From Brevundimonas goettingensis (GTDB lineage: Bacteria; Pseudomonadota; Alphaproteobacteria; Caulobacterales; Caulobacteraceae), in contig NZ_CP062222.1 of the NCBI RefSeq assembly GCF_017487405.1, forward strand, positions 791,001-855,000: 64,000 nt of DNA, given 5' to 3'. The translations under genes were made by a program, and so were the position numbers. The notes beneath the pieces are model-generated. The model made no database searches and had not been told where the DNA came from. It saw only the letters and a program-made list of their open reading frames with translations. Within the stretch, counting starts at the first letter, position 1, and each line of letters opens with the position of its first letter. Shown piece after piece: positions 8,173 to 19,813 of this stretch.

Positions 8173-9984
8173 ATGCGCCAGTCCTTCGATGAAACCACCG
8201 ATCCGTCCTTCGGGGCCAAACACCTTCCGCTCGTTCGCGCCCGTCTGGCCGAGCAGGGCCTGGACGGCCTGCTGGTCCCGCACGAGGACGAGCACCAGAA
8301 CGAATATCTGCCCGAGGCCAACGACCGTCTGGCCTGGCTGACCGGCTTCACCGGCTCGGCGGGCGCCGCGGTGGTGCTCAAGGACCGCGCCGCCGTCTTC
8401 GCCGACGGCCGCTATACGGTGCAGGTCCGCGCCCAGGTCGATCCGGGCCAGTTCGAGATCCTCGACCTCGTCGAGGGCGGGGTGCCCGCCTATCTGGCCG
8501 GCGCGCCCAAGGGCGCCGTCATCGGCTATGACGCCCGGCTGCACAGCCCGGACGCCCTGGCCGGCCTGACCCGCGCCGCCGCCCGCGCGGGCGCGGAGCT
8601 GAAGCCCGTCGACGTCAATCCGCTGGACCAGGCCTGGGGCGACGCCCGTCCCGGCCAGCCCCAGGCGCCGGTGGTCCCGCACGAGGACCGCTATTCCGGC
8701 GAGAGCAGCGCCTCCAAGCGCGCCCGCATCGGCCGGGCCGTCACCGACGCCGGCGCCGACGTCGCCGTCCTGACCGCCCCGTCCTCCATCGCCTGGCTGT
8801 TCAATGTGCGCGGCGGCGACGTGATTCGTTCGCCCCTGCCGCTGGGACAGGCCATTGTCGCCGCCGACGGCTCGGCCCAGCTGTTCCTCGACCCGGCCAA
8901 GGTGACCAATGAACTGCCCGGCTGGCTGGGCGACGACGTCGCGCTCAAGCCCTCCGGCCATCTCGACGAAGCCTTGGGCGAGCTTTCAGGCCGCAAGGTG
9001 CTGATCGACCCGGCGCAATCCTCGGCCTGGTATTTCGACCGGCTGGAAGGGGCGGGGGCGACGATCGTGCGCGCCATGGACCCCTGCGCCCTGCCGCGCG
9101 CGGCCAAGAACCCGGTCGAGATCGAGGGCACGCGTCAGGCCCATATCCGCGACGGCGCCGCCCTGACCCGCTTCCTGCACTGGGTCGGCACGACGGCCCA
9201 GGAAACGCTTCCGGACGAGCGTGAGATCGCGGGCGTGCTGGAGGGCTTCCGCGAGGCCACGGGCGCGCTCAAGGACCTGTCGTTCGACACCATCGCCGGG
9301 GCGGGCCCCAACGGCGCCCTGCCGCACTACAAGCCCGTCGGCGACAAGATCCGCCGCATCGAGAGGGGCTCCCTACTGCTGGTCGACGGCGGCGGCCAGT
9401 ATCTGGACGGCACCACCGACGTGACCCGGACCATGGCCATCGGCGAGCCGACGGCGGACCAGATCCGCATGTTCACCCTGGTGCTCAAGGCCCATATCGC
9501 CATGGCGGTGATTCGCTTCCCGGTCGGCACCACGGGGCACCAGCTGGACGCCGTCGCCCGCGCCCCGATGTGGATGGCCGGCCTCGACTACGATCACGGC
9601 ACCGGCCACGGCGTCGGCAGCTATCTCGGCGTCCACGAGGGGCCGCAACGCATCGCCAAGGCGGTGAACACCCAGCCGCTGCTGACCGGCATGATCCTGT
9701 CCAACGAGCCCGGCTATTACCGCGAGGGCCACTGGGGCATCCGTATCGAGACCCTGCAGGTCGTCACCGCGCCTGAGCCCATCCCGGGCGGCGAGCGGCC
9801 GATGCATGGCTTCGAACAGCTGACCTTCGCCCCGCTGGACCGCCGCCTGATCGACGTGTCGATGCTGACCGACGCCGAGCGCGCCTATGTCGACGCCTAT
9901 CACGCCGAGACCCTGGCCAAGGTCGGGCCGCTGCTGGATGGTGAAGCGCTGGAGTGGCTGAAAATTCAGGCGGTGCCGCTCTGA
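8173..9984 (+). CDS. pepP: Xaa-Pro aminopeptidase (M24B)
   Basis: A 603-residue aminopeptidase P. It has the long three-domain architecture: two creatinase-like N-terminal domains, then the pita-bread catalytic domain from about residue 310. The dimetal ligands are visible in order: D in LVDGGGQYLDGTTDVTRT (two Asp), H in GTGHGVGSYLGVHEGP, E in LSNEPGYY, and the final Glu in GFEQLTFAPLD. It removes N-terminal residues preceding proline. It stands as a single gene with a 30-base gap from the gene upstream. Confidence 0.93.
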   Translation: MRQSFDETTDPSFGAKHLPLVRARLAEQGLDGLLVPHEDEHQNEYLPEANDRLAWLTGFTGSAGAAVVLKDRAAVFADGRYTVQVRAQVDPGQFEILDLVEGGVPAYLAGAPKGAVIGYDARLHSPDALAGLTRAAARAGAELKPVDVNPLDQAWGDARPGQPQAPVVPHEDRYSGESSASKRARIGRAVTDAGADVAVLTAPSSIAWLFNVRGGDVIRSPLPLGQAIVAADGSAQLFLDPAKVTNELPGWLGDDVALKPSGHLDEALGELSGRKVLIDPAQSSAWYFDRLEGAGATIVRAMDPCALPRAAKNPVEIEGTRQAHIRDGAALTRFLHWVGTTAQETLPDEREIAGVLEGFREATGALKDLSFDTIAGAGPNGALPHYKPVGDKIRRIERGSLLLVDGGGQYLDGTTDVTRTMAIGEPTADQIRMFTLVLKAHIAMAVIRFPVGTTGHQLDAVARAPMWMAGLDYDHGTGHGVGSYLGVHEGPQRIAKAVNTQPLLTGMILSNEPGYYREGHWGIRIETLQVVTAPEPIPGGERPMHGFEQLTFAPLDRRLIDVSMLTDAERAYVDAYHAETLAKVGPLLDGEALEWLKIQAVPL

Positions 9985-10046
9985 TCCAGCCTTGCGGTTC
10001 GGCGGCGTCGTGACGACCTGAAGCCTTCACCGAAAAGGAGCGCCCC

Positions 10047-11036
<990 letters not shown>

Positions 11037-11044
11037 TCTGAAAT

Positions 11045-11170
11045 CCTCCCCCGCCGGGGGAGGTGGCGCGGCGCTCTTCGCGCCGTGACGGAGGGGGCTG
11101 ATCCAGACTCGGTGTCTGCGGCTGGCCCCCTTCCACCCCGTCGGGGTCCCCCTCCCCCAGAAGGGGGAGG
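11045..11170. repeat. Palindrome-rich intergenic repeat element
   Basis: This 126-bp stretch contains four nested inverted repeats: CCTCCCCC/GGGGGAGG with a 3-base loop (11045–11063), GGCGCG/CGCGCC (11065–11084), CCCCG-T-CGGGG (11136–11146) and CCTCCCCC/GGGGGAGG with a 4-base loop (11151–11170). In addition, GGAGGGGGC near 11090 can pair with GCCCCCTTCC near 11125. It has the look of the multicopy non-coding elements scattered between genes in Caulobacterales and sphingomonads. It lies between convergent genes and may also stop transcription. Confidence 0.7.
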
Positions 11171-11181
11171 AGATTCGTTTG

Positions 11182-11616
11182 CTACTGAACCCGCATCCAG
11201 GTTTGCGTCTTGCACAGGGGCGCGACGATACAGCCGCGCAAGCGCAGGGTGTTCGGGTTGGTCAGGGTGATGGTGCCGCGATAGGTGCCGCCGTCATCGG
11301 GGTTGTAGACCGAGCCGTTGCGCCATTCGGTCGGGCCGCCGGTGAAGCCGCTCAGCATCTGCAGATTGCGCAGCGGACGGGCGCGCTGGGCCTGATCGCG
11401 GTTGTGGCTGTCGGTCATGCCCGGATTGGCGCGGATGTGGTCCGAGGTCACCAGCACGCCGCACAGGGCCTGGCCGCAGCGGCTGATGCGCACCTGACCG
11501 CCGTTGGTCGGGGTCTGCCACAGGCCGGTCGGATCGCCGGGAGGCGGGGCGGCGACCGCGGAGGCGGCGAGGGCGGCGACCGAGAGGGCGGCGGCGGCGA
11601 AAAGGGTGGCTTTCAT
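11182..11616 (-). CDS. DUF2147 secreted protein
   Basis: A 144-residue protein with a clear signal peptide (MKATLFAAAALSVAALAASAVAA, cleavage near residue 23) and a compact beta-rich domain. The blocks DPTGLWQTPTNGGQVRISRCGQALCG, NRDQAQRARPLRNLQML and YRGTITLTNPNTLRLRGCI match DUF2147, a periplasmic family of unknown role. Four cysteines in two CxxxxC-like pairs may form disulfides. It is downstream of ligA with a 132-bp gap. Confidence 0.85.
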   Translation of the reverse strand: MKATLFAAAALSVAALAASAVAAPPPGDPTGLWQTPTNGGQVRISRCGQALCGVLVTSDHIRANPGMTDSHNRDQAQRARPLRNLQMLSGFTGGPTEWRNGSVYNPDDGGTYRGTITLTNPNTLRLRGCIVAPLCKTQTWMRVQ

Positions 11617-11748
11617 GATCGTTTCCCTGGTTCGGACCGTGTCGGCCCGTTGAGGTCAGACTGACCCGCGTTTCCGTTCTAAACAAGGCTGATCCGCCGA
11701 TCACGGTTCCTTGATTGTCGATAAAAAACCGGACCTTAGGTCAAGTTT

Positions 11749-14184
<2,436 letters not shown>

Positions 14185-14215
14185 CTAGGGGCGGGCCGGT
14201 CCTTCGGAGTCTGCC

Positions 14216-15166
14216 ATGTCGCGTCGCCTTGTCGTCCTTGCCGCCGCCGCCCTGCTGGCGAGCTGTCAGACCACGACGCCGACACCCGCCCCGGCCCCGG
14301 CGCCCGCCGTCCCGGCCAATGCTCAGCAGCTGCTGGACGACGTCCGCATCCTGTCGGCCGATGACATGGAGGGACGTGACACCGGCTCGCCGGGCGGCGA
14401 GCGGGCGCGGGCCTATATCGTGTCGCGGCTGGAGGCCATGGGCATTGAAGCGCCGCCGGTCGGCCGGCTGCAGCCGTTCGAGGCCGAGGTTCCGAGCCGC
14501 TCCGGGCTGGTGCGCTACAAGGGGACCAACATCATCGGCCTGATCCCCGGAACCCGGGCGACGGATCGCTATATCGTCGTCAGCGCCCACTATGATCACG
14601 TGGGGGTCGCCAACGGCCTGGTCTACAACGGGGCCGACGACAACGCCTCGGGCGTGGCGACCATGCTGGAGCTGGCGCGCCGGCTGAAGGCCCAGGCGCC
14701 CGAGCATTCCGTCCTGATCGTCGCCTTCGACGGCGAGGAGCGGGGACTGATCGGGGCGAAGCATTTCGTACAGGCGCCGCCGGTCCCTCTGTCGTCCATC
14801 GCCCTGAACCTCAATTTCGACATGACGTCGCGGGCCGAGACCGATGGTCATCTGTGGGTTTCGGGGACCTATCAGAACCCGACCTTCCGCCCGATCCTCG
14901 ATGCCGTCGCCCCCAGTGGCGCGATCTCGCTCGCCTTCGGCCACGACACGCCGCAGGACACAGGCTCGGACAACTGGACCGACGCCTCGGACCACGGCCC
15001 ATTCTTCAAGGCGGGCCTGCCCTTCATCTATATGGGCGTCGTCGACCACCCCGACTATCACCGCCCGTCGGACGATTTCGACAAGATCACTCCCTCGGCC
15101 TTCATCTCCTCGACCGAACTGGCCATCGCCGCCTTCCGGGCCCTGGACCGCTCGCTGGATCGCTGA
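14216..15166 (+). CDS. M28-family metallopeptidase lipoprotein
   Basis: A 316-residue zinc peptidase. It begins with a lipoprotein signal (VVLAAAALLASC, lipobox Cys18) and a Pro/Ala linker. The M28 zinc ligands are visible: H in VSAHYDHVG, D in NGADDNASGVATMLELA, the catalytic E/E in FDGEERGLIGAKHF, D in FDMTSRAET and a late H in VDHPDYHRPSDDFD. It therefore probably acts as an aminopeptidase anchored in the envelope. Single gene, diverging from ligA. Confidence 0.9.
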   Translation: MSRRLVVLAAAALLASCQTTTPTPAPAPAPAVPANAQQLLDDVRILSADDMEGRDTGSPGGERARAYIVSRLEAMGIEAPPVGRLQPFEAEVPSRSGLVRYKGTNIIGLIPGTRATDRYIVVSAHYDHVGVANGLVYNGADDNASGVATMLELARRLKAQAPEHSVLIVAFDGEERGLIGAKHFVQAPPVPLSSIALNLNFDMTSRAETDGHLWVSGTYQNPTFRPILDAVAPSGAISLAFGHDTPQDTGSDNWTDASDHGPFFKAGLPFIYMGVVDHPDYHRPSDDFDKITPSAFISSTELAIAAFRALDRSLDR

Positions 15167-15247
15167 CTTTCGACTGTAACCGGACATTGGCGCTTGCGTC
15201 CGGGCGGTCACAGGCGTTCACCTCGAAAAAACAGGGAGGAACGGGGG

Positions 15248-15868
15248 ATGACGGTTACGGGATTCGATCTTCAGCATATCCAGCGGCTGCGGAAGTGGGC
15301 CATCGGAGGCTGTCTTCTTGCCGCGGTGGGGCTGTCGATGGTGACGGTCACCGAGTGGGGCGACGGGGTCTTCCATGAAGGTCTGGAAAGCATCGGTCTG
15401 GGCGCGATCGTCGTGGCCATCGTGGGGCGCGCCTGGTGCTCGCTCTATATCGGCGGGCGCAAGAAGGCAGAGATCGTCGACACCGGCCCCTATTCGGTCA
15501 GCCGCAACCCCCTCTACCTCTTCAGCCACCTCGCGGCATTCGGCATCGGCGCCCAGACCGGCAGCCTGGTCCTGGCCCTGCTGTTCACCCTGATCTCGGT
15601 GGTGGTGTTCCACTTCACCGTCCGGCGGGAGGAAGCCTGGCTGCTGAACGCGTTCGGCGCCCCCTATGCCGACTATATGCGCCGGGTGCCGCGCAACGGG
15701 CCGGACTTCTCGCGCTGGTGGGACAATCCGTCGCTCGAAGTGCGGCCGCAATTCTTCCTGACGACCCTGCGCGACGGCCTGGTCTTCCTGCTGGCGATCC
15801 CGATCTTCGAGGGGATCGAGCATCTGCAGGACATCGGCTGGCTGGCCCCGCTGCTGCATCTGCCGTGA
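15248..15868 (+). CDS. Isoprenylcysteine carboxyl methyltransferase (ICMT)-family membrane protein
   Basis: A 206-residue membrane protein with about five helices. The C-terminal part carries the ICMT/PEMT-like SAM-binding signature: GPYSVSRNPLYLFSHLAAFGIG and, near the end, RREEAWLLNAFGAPYADYMRRVPR. Bacterial members methylate small membrane-associated substrates that have seldom been identified. ATG 15248 follows GAGGAACGGGGG. A lipoprotein gene begins 8 bases after the stop, suggesting a two-gene operon. Confidence 0.8.
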   Translation: MTVTGFDLQHIQRLRKWAIGGCLLAAVGLSMVTVTEWGDGVFHEGLESIGLGAIVVAIVGRAWCSLYIGGRKKAEIVDTGPYSVSRNPLYLFSHLAAFGIGAQTGSLVLALLFTLISVVVFHFTVRREEAWLLNAFGAPYADYMRRVPRNGPDFSRWWDNPSLEVRPQFFLTTLRDGLVFLLAIPIFEGIEHLQDIGWLAPLLHLP

Positions 15869-15876
15869 GGGACCTG

Positions 15877-16401
15877 ATGAAGCGTTCCGGCGCGATCCTG
15901 CTGACGGCGCTGGCGCTCGCCGCCTGCGACGACTTCAAGCCCGCCCCGGCGGCGAAGGGGCCTGCCCCGGTCCCGGCCGCGACGACCTTCAAGCATGAGA
16001 TCAGCGGCGACCTGTCGGGCTACTACATTCCCGCCGCCCCGATTTCGATCGACGGCTATCGGGTCAAGGCCCTGTTTCTGGGCCAGTCCGCCGACTTCGC
16101 GGCCTGGGAGGGCGCATCGAAGTCTGCGACCTTCGCCCCCGTCATGATCGAGTTCGAGAAGGAGGGCGCCGAGACCATTCGCGTTCTGCCGAAGACCTAT
16201 GAGGTCACCGACGGCCGGGTGCGCTTCGAGGGGACCGATCCGGTTCTGGGCAATGTCGCCTTCAACGGAACGCTGGATCAGGGCGCCCTGGCCACGGCCC
16301 GCCGCAATCTGGGGGAAGAGGCGCCGGTCCTGACCGGCACGGTCCGCGCCGGAGGTTCGGCCTTCGGCAATCAGAAATTCCGCTGGTACGGCGGGGACTG
16401 A
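15877..16401 (+). CDS. Hypothetical lipoprotein (174 aa)
   Basis: Starts with a lipoprotein signal peptide (MKRSGAILLTALALAAC, lipobox LAAC with Cys17), then a Pro/Ala linker and a ~140-residue beta-rich domain (HEISGDLSGYYIP, VKALFLGQSADFAAWE, PVMIEFEKEGAETIRVLPKTYEV, GTVRAGGSAFGNQKFRWYGG). No family was recognised. It is 8 bases downstream of the ICMT-like gene and followed by a strong terminator. Confidence 0.6.
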   Translation: MKRSGAILLTALALAACDDFKPAPAAKGPAPVPAATTFKHEISGDLSGYYIPAAPISIDGYRVKALFLGQSADFAAWEGASKSATFAPVMIEFEKEGAETIRVLPKTYEVTDGRVRFEGTDPVLGNVAFNGTLDQGALATARRNLGEEAPVLTGTVRAGGSAFGNQKFRWYGGD

Positions 16402-16407
16402 ATCAAA

Positions 16408-16440
16408 AAAAGGGCGGGTCCTGCGACCCGCCCTTTTCAG
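16408..16440. terminator. Bidirectional intrinsic terminator
   Basis: A perfect 13-bp stem (AAAAGGGCGGGTC with GACCCGCCCTTTT) and a 4-base loop lies exactly between two convergent genes. A-rich and T-rich flanks serve both strands. Confidence 0.9.
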
Positions 16441-16442
16441 TT

Positions 16443-16892
16443 TCAGGCCACGGTGGCCTTGAGGATTTTGCCCGGCTCGCGCGGCGGCTCGCCCTTGGGC
16501 AGGGCGTCGACGTTTTCCATGCCTTCGATCACCTGACCCCAGACCGTGTACTGGCGATCCAGGAAGGTGGCGTCGTCGAAGCAGATGAAGAACTGCGAGT
16601 TGGCGCTGTTCGGGTCCGAGGTGCGGGCCATGGAGCAGACGCCGCGAACGTGGGGCTCGGAGGAGAACTCCTGCTTCAGGTTCGGCTTCTTGGAGCCCGA
16701 GGTGCCGGTGCCGGTCGGGTCGCCGCCCTGGGCCATGAAGCCCGGGATCACGCGGTGGAAGACGACGCCGTCGTAGAAGCCTTCCTTGGCCAGTTCGGTG
16801 ATGCGGGCGACGTGGCCGGGGGCCAGATCAGGCCGAAGCTTGATGACGACATCGCCGGTGTCGAGGGAAAGGGTCAGGGTTTCGTCGGCCAT
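16443..16892 (-). CDS. Cyclophilin-type peptidyl-prolyl isomerase
   Basis: A 149-residue single-domain cyclophilin without signal peptide, so cytoplasmic. Active-site blocks are intact: VVFHRVIPGFMAQGGDPTGTGTSG (catalytic Arg in FHR), MARTSDPNSANSQFFICF and the binding loop LDRQYTVWGQVIEGMENVDAL. It accelerates cis/trans isomerisation at proline. Convergent with the lipoprotein gene. Confidence 0.93.
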   Translation of the reverse strand: MADETLTLSLDTGDVVIKLRPDLAPGHVARITELAKEGFYDGVVFHRVIPGFMAQGGDPTGTGTSGSKKPNLKQEFSSEPHVRGVCSMARTSDPNSANSQFFICFDDATFLDRQYTVWGQVIEGMENVDALPKGEPPREPGKILKATVA

Positions 16893-16977
16893 GGGCGCGC
16901 TCCTTTATTCTGGTCCGGTTCTTCTATTCCGGTCGGGGGTCATAGCCCGGGAAGTCCGTCGGGGCTATGTGGGAAGC

Positions 16978-17715
16978 ATGAGTAAGGACGAAAAGACCCC
17001 CCCGGCGACTGAAACGCCGCCCGCGCGCCGCAAGATGGTGCGCCCGCCGACCGGCGGAACGGCCCAGGGCCGGGGCATGGGGACCCAGATCAAGACGGCG
17101 GACAAGAAGTCGATGTCCTCCATCCAGTGGATCAAGCGCCAGCTGGCCGATCCCTGGTCCGAGAAGGCGCGCGCCGAAGGCTGGCGCAGCCGGGCCGCCT
17201 TCAAATTCGCCGAGATCGACGACCGCTTCCATCTGGTGAAGCGGGGCTCGCGGGTCATCGACCTGGGCGCCGCGCCCGGCGGCTGGGTCCAGGTCTGCGT
17301 CAACCGAGGCGCAGCCTCGGTGGTCGGGGTCGACCTGCTGCCGATCGAGCCGATCCCGGGATCGACCCTGATTCAGGCCGACTTCACCGAGCCCGGCGTG
17401 GACCAGCAGCTGATCGACGCCCTCGGCGGCCCGCCCGATCTGGTCATCTCCGACATGGCCCATAACACGGTCGGCCACCGCCAGACCGACCATCTGAAGA
17501 TCATCGCCCTGATCGAGATCGCGGCCGACTTCGCCATCCGGACCCTGCGTCCCGGCGGGGCCTTCGTGACCAAGAATTTCCAGGGCGGCGACGCGGGCCA
17601 CGTGCTGGCCGACCTGCGCGCCCACTTCCAGGACGTGAAGTACGTCAAGCCCGAGGCCAGCCGGAAGGGCTCCTCGGAGGTCTATCTGGTGGCGCTGAAC
17701 AAGCTCAAACGATGA
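16978..17715 (+). CDS. rlmE: 23S rRNA (uridine-2'-O)-methyltransferase RlmE
   Basis: A 245-residue FtsJ/RrmJ-family enzyme that methylates U2552 in the ribosomal A loop. SAM-binding motif VIDLGAAPGGWVQV, the motif LVISDMAHNTVGHRQTDH and the catalytic lysine in FVTKNFQGGD are present, with the C-terminal lysine in VKPEASRKGSSEVYLVAL completing the K-D-K-E tetrad. An N-terminal ~50-residue Pro/Lys/Thr-rich extension precedes the core. Its stop overlaps the next start (ATGA). Confidence 0.95.
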   Translation: MSKDEKTPPATETPPARRKMVRPPTGGTAQGRGMGTQIKTADKKSMSSIQWIKRQLADPWSEKARAEGWRSRAAFKFAEIDDRFHLVKRGSRVIDLGAAPGGWVQVCVNRGAASVVGVDLLPIEPIPGSTLIQADFTEPGVDQQLIDALGGPPDLVISDMAHNTVGHRQTDHLKIIALIEIAADFAIRTLRPGGAFVTKNFQGGDAGHVLADLRAHFQDVKYVKPEASRKGSSEVYLVALNKLKR

Positions 17716-18794
17716 GCGACGCCGCCGGCGAGGCCAGGGTTCGGGAGGCCTTCGCCAAACAGGCGGCGATCTGCGCCGCCGCCGGGGCGCCGTTCACCGG
17801 GCGGGTCTGCGAACTGGTCGGGGCGCGTCTGGACCGGTCGGGACCGATCGGGCGGCGGGTGCTGGACTGGCCCGGCAATCCCTCGCATGAGGGCGACGCC
17901 CTGCCGCTGCGGTTCTGCGGCGGCCTGCATGATCTGGCACGGTCGGGCGTCGATCCGGCCCTGAGCGCGATCTACCCGCCGAACACCGCGCCCGAAGACG
18001 ATAACGCGGTCTGGGCCGTGATCGCCGAGGCGATCGCGACGCACGCTCAAGCGCTCGATCCCTGGCTGGACGGCCCGCCCCAGACCAATGAGGTCGGGCG
18101 GTCGGCGGGGCTGATGGCCGGGTTGCTGGCGCTGGCGGACCGGTTCGGCCTGCCGTTCGACCTCTATGAGCTGGGCGCCAGCGCCGGGCTGAACAGTTTG
18201 CTGGACCGCTATGGCTACGACCTCGGCGGGACCCGGGTCGGCGATCCGGCCTCGCCGGTGCAGCTGAAGCCGGTCTGGACCGGGGCGGCGCCGCCTTCGG
18301 CCGAGGTGCGGGTGATCTCGCGTCAGGCCGTGGACCGCCATCCGCTGGACGTGACCGATCCCGCGACCCGACGGACCCTGTCGGCCTATGTCTGGACCGA
18401 TCAGCGAGACCGGCTGGCCCGGCTCAATGCGGCGCTGGACCTGGCCGTCCAGACACCGCCGGAGATCGCGACCGCCGACGCCGCCGACTGGCTGGAGGCG
18501 CGGCTGTCGCTTGAACCGGCTCCAGGCGTCTGCCGCGTGGTGATGCACACCATCGCCTTCCAGTATTTCCCGCTCGAGGCCCAAGCCCGCATCCGCGCCC
18601 ATATGGCCGCCGTCGGGGCGCGGGCGACGGCGGAGGCGCCGCTCGCCTGGCTGACCTTCGAGGCCGAGGAGGACGGTTTCGAGCGCCGTCCCATGCTGCG
18701 CCTGCGGACCTGGCCGGGTCAGGAGGAAGCGGTTGCGCTCGCGCGAGGCCAGCCCCATGGTGCACGCTATGATTGGGTGGCCGGGGGTGCGTGA
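17712..18794 (+). CDS. DUF2332 family protein
   Basis: A 360-residue soluble protein matching DUF2332, whose members have a methyltransferase-like fold of unknown activity. Conserved parts include GRVCELVGARLD, LPLRFCGGLHDLARSG, TNEVGRSAGLMAGLLALA and the glycine loop LYELGASAGLNSLLDRY. It overlaps rlmE upstream and the next gene downstream by 4 and 1 bases, so the three genes are probably one operon. Confidence 0.85.
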   Translation: MSDAAGEARVREAFAKQAAICAAAGAPFTGRVCELVGARLDRSGPIGRRVLDWPGNPSHEGDALPLRFCGGLHDLARSGVDPALSAIYPPNTAPEDDNAVWAVIAEAIATHAQALDPWLDGPPQTNEVGRSAGLMAGLLALADRFGLPFDLYELGASAGLNSLLDRYGYDLGGTRVGDPASPVQLKPVWTGAAPPSAEVRVISRQAVDRHPLDVTDPATRRTLSAYVWTDQRDRLARLNAALDLAVQTPPEIATADAADWLEARLSLEPAPGVCRVVMHTIAFQYFPLEAQARIRAHMAAVGARATAEAPLAWLTFEAEEDGFERRPMLRLRTWPGQEEAVALARGQPHGARYDWVAGGA

Positions 18795-19813
18795 TGAAGC
18801 GGATACTCGCCGTTGTCCTGGCCGTCGCCGGCGTCCCGCTTCAGGCGGCGGCTGCTGACCCCACGGTGACGCCCATCAGCGCCGTGCAGGGGCGGCCGCT
18901 GGCCGAGGTCCTGACCCGGCTCGGCGCGACCCGCGATCCGGCGCCGGCGGTCACGCTGCAGACCGCCGAGGGGCGGATGGACCTCTATCCCGTCGAAGAG
19001 CTGATGCCGCCGACGCCCGAGCAACATTCCTGCGGGGTGCGGCTGACCAGCCCCGACGCCTCCTGGGCGATCGCGGCCGCCTATGCCATGGTGCGAAACG
19101 GTGAGGTGATCGGCTGGATCAATCCGCCACGAATCCACGACCGTGTCCGCGGGCCCGGAGAGGACCGGTCCGCCTATATCCGTGCGACCATCGTCGAGGG
19201 GCACGATCCTGTTCTTTCAGTCACGCCCGGCCGTCTGCCCCTGTCCGATGCGGACGGCTTTCTGCGGCGCCGGCCGGATATGATCGTGCCCGCGGACGCC
19301 GTCCTGACGCACGCCTGCCAGCCTCTGCCGCCCCTGCCACCCCTGCCGACGATCAACCGGGGACGCAGGCGCCCGGCGAGCTTCGACAGGGCCGGCCTGA
19401 TCCAGGGACTGTTCCTGCTGCCCTTCGCCTGGCAACTGCCGGCCCTGAATGCGGAACGGCGCGAGGCCCTGGTCGCCGGCCCGGCACTGTACGGCCGGAT
19501 GCAGCTGGGGCAGGTCCTGCCCGGCGGCGGACAGGGCTTTGCGCGAGCGAACCGGGGCGTGCGCCGCTACGCCGATGCGGTCGATCCGGGCTATGAGGTC
19601 CTGGCCATCAATCTGGGGGATGAGCCCAGCAACAACCTGTCTCGGCAAAACCGGGCGGCCCTGATCGGGGTTCGCGACGGGCGGGTGGTCTGGCTTGCCG
19701 ACGGCAAGGCGGCGGCCGGGCTCCGTCTGGTCAGCGCCCTGTGCATCAACGCCGAGAGGCGAAGCGTGGCCTACCGGTCCGGCTGCACCGACTTCGGTTT
19801 CTACAGCCCCTAG
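18794..19813 (+). CDS. Hypothetical periplasmic protein (339 aa)
   Basis: A signal peptide (MKRILAVVLAVAGVPLQAAAA) leads into a ~315-residue domain of no recognised family. It contains a proline cluster (PLPPLPPLPTINRGRRRP, about residues 180–200) and four or five cysteines, consistent with an oxidised periplasmic fold. Its ATG shares a base with the DUF2332 stop codon. The stop codon overlaps that of the convergent antiporter gene (CTAG shared at 19810–19813). Confidence 0.55.
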   Translation: MKRILAVVLAVAGVPLQAAAADPTVTPISAVQGRPLAEVLTRLGATRDPAPAVTLQTAEGRMDLYPVEELMPPTPEQHSCGVRLTSPDASWAIAAAYAMVRNGEVIGWINPPRIHDRVRGPGEDRSAYIRATIVEGHDPVLSVTPGRLPLSDADGFLRRRPDMIVPADAVLTHACQPLPPLPPLPTINRGRRRPASFDRAGLIQGLFLLPFAWQLPALNAERREALVAGPALYGRMQLGQVLPGGGQGFARANRGVRRYADAVDPGYEVLAINLGDEPSNNLSRQNRAALIGVRDGRVVWLADGKAAAGLRLVSALCINAERRSVAYRSGCTDFGFYSP

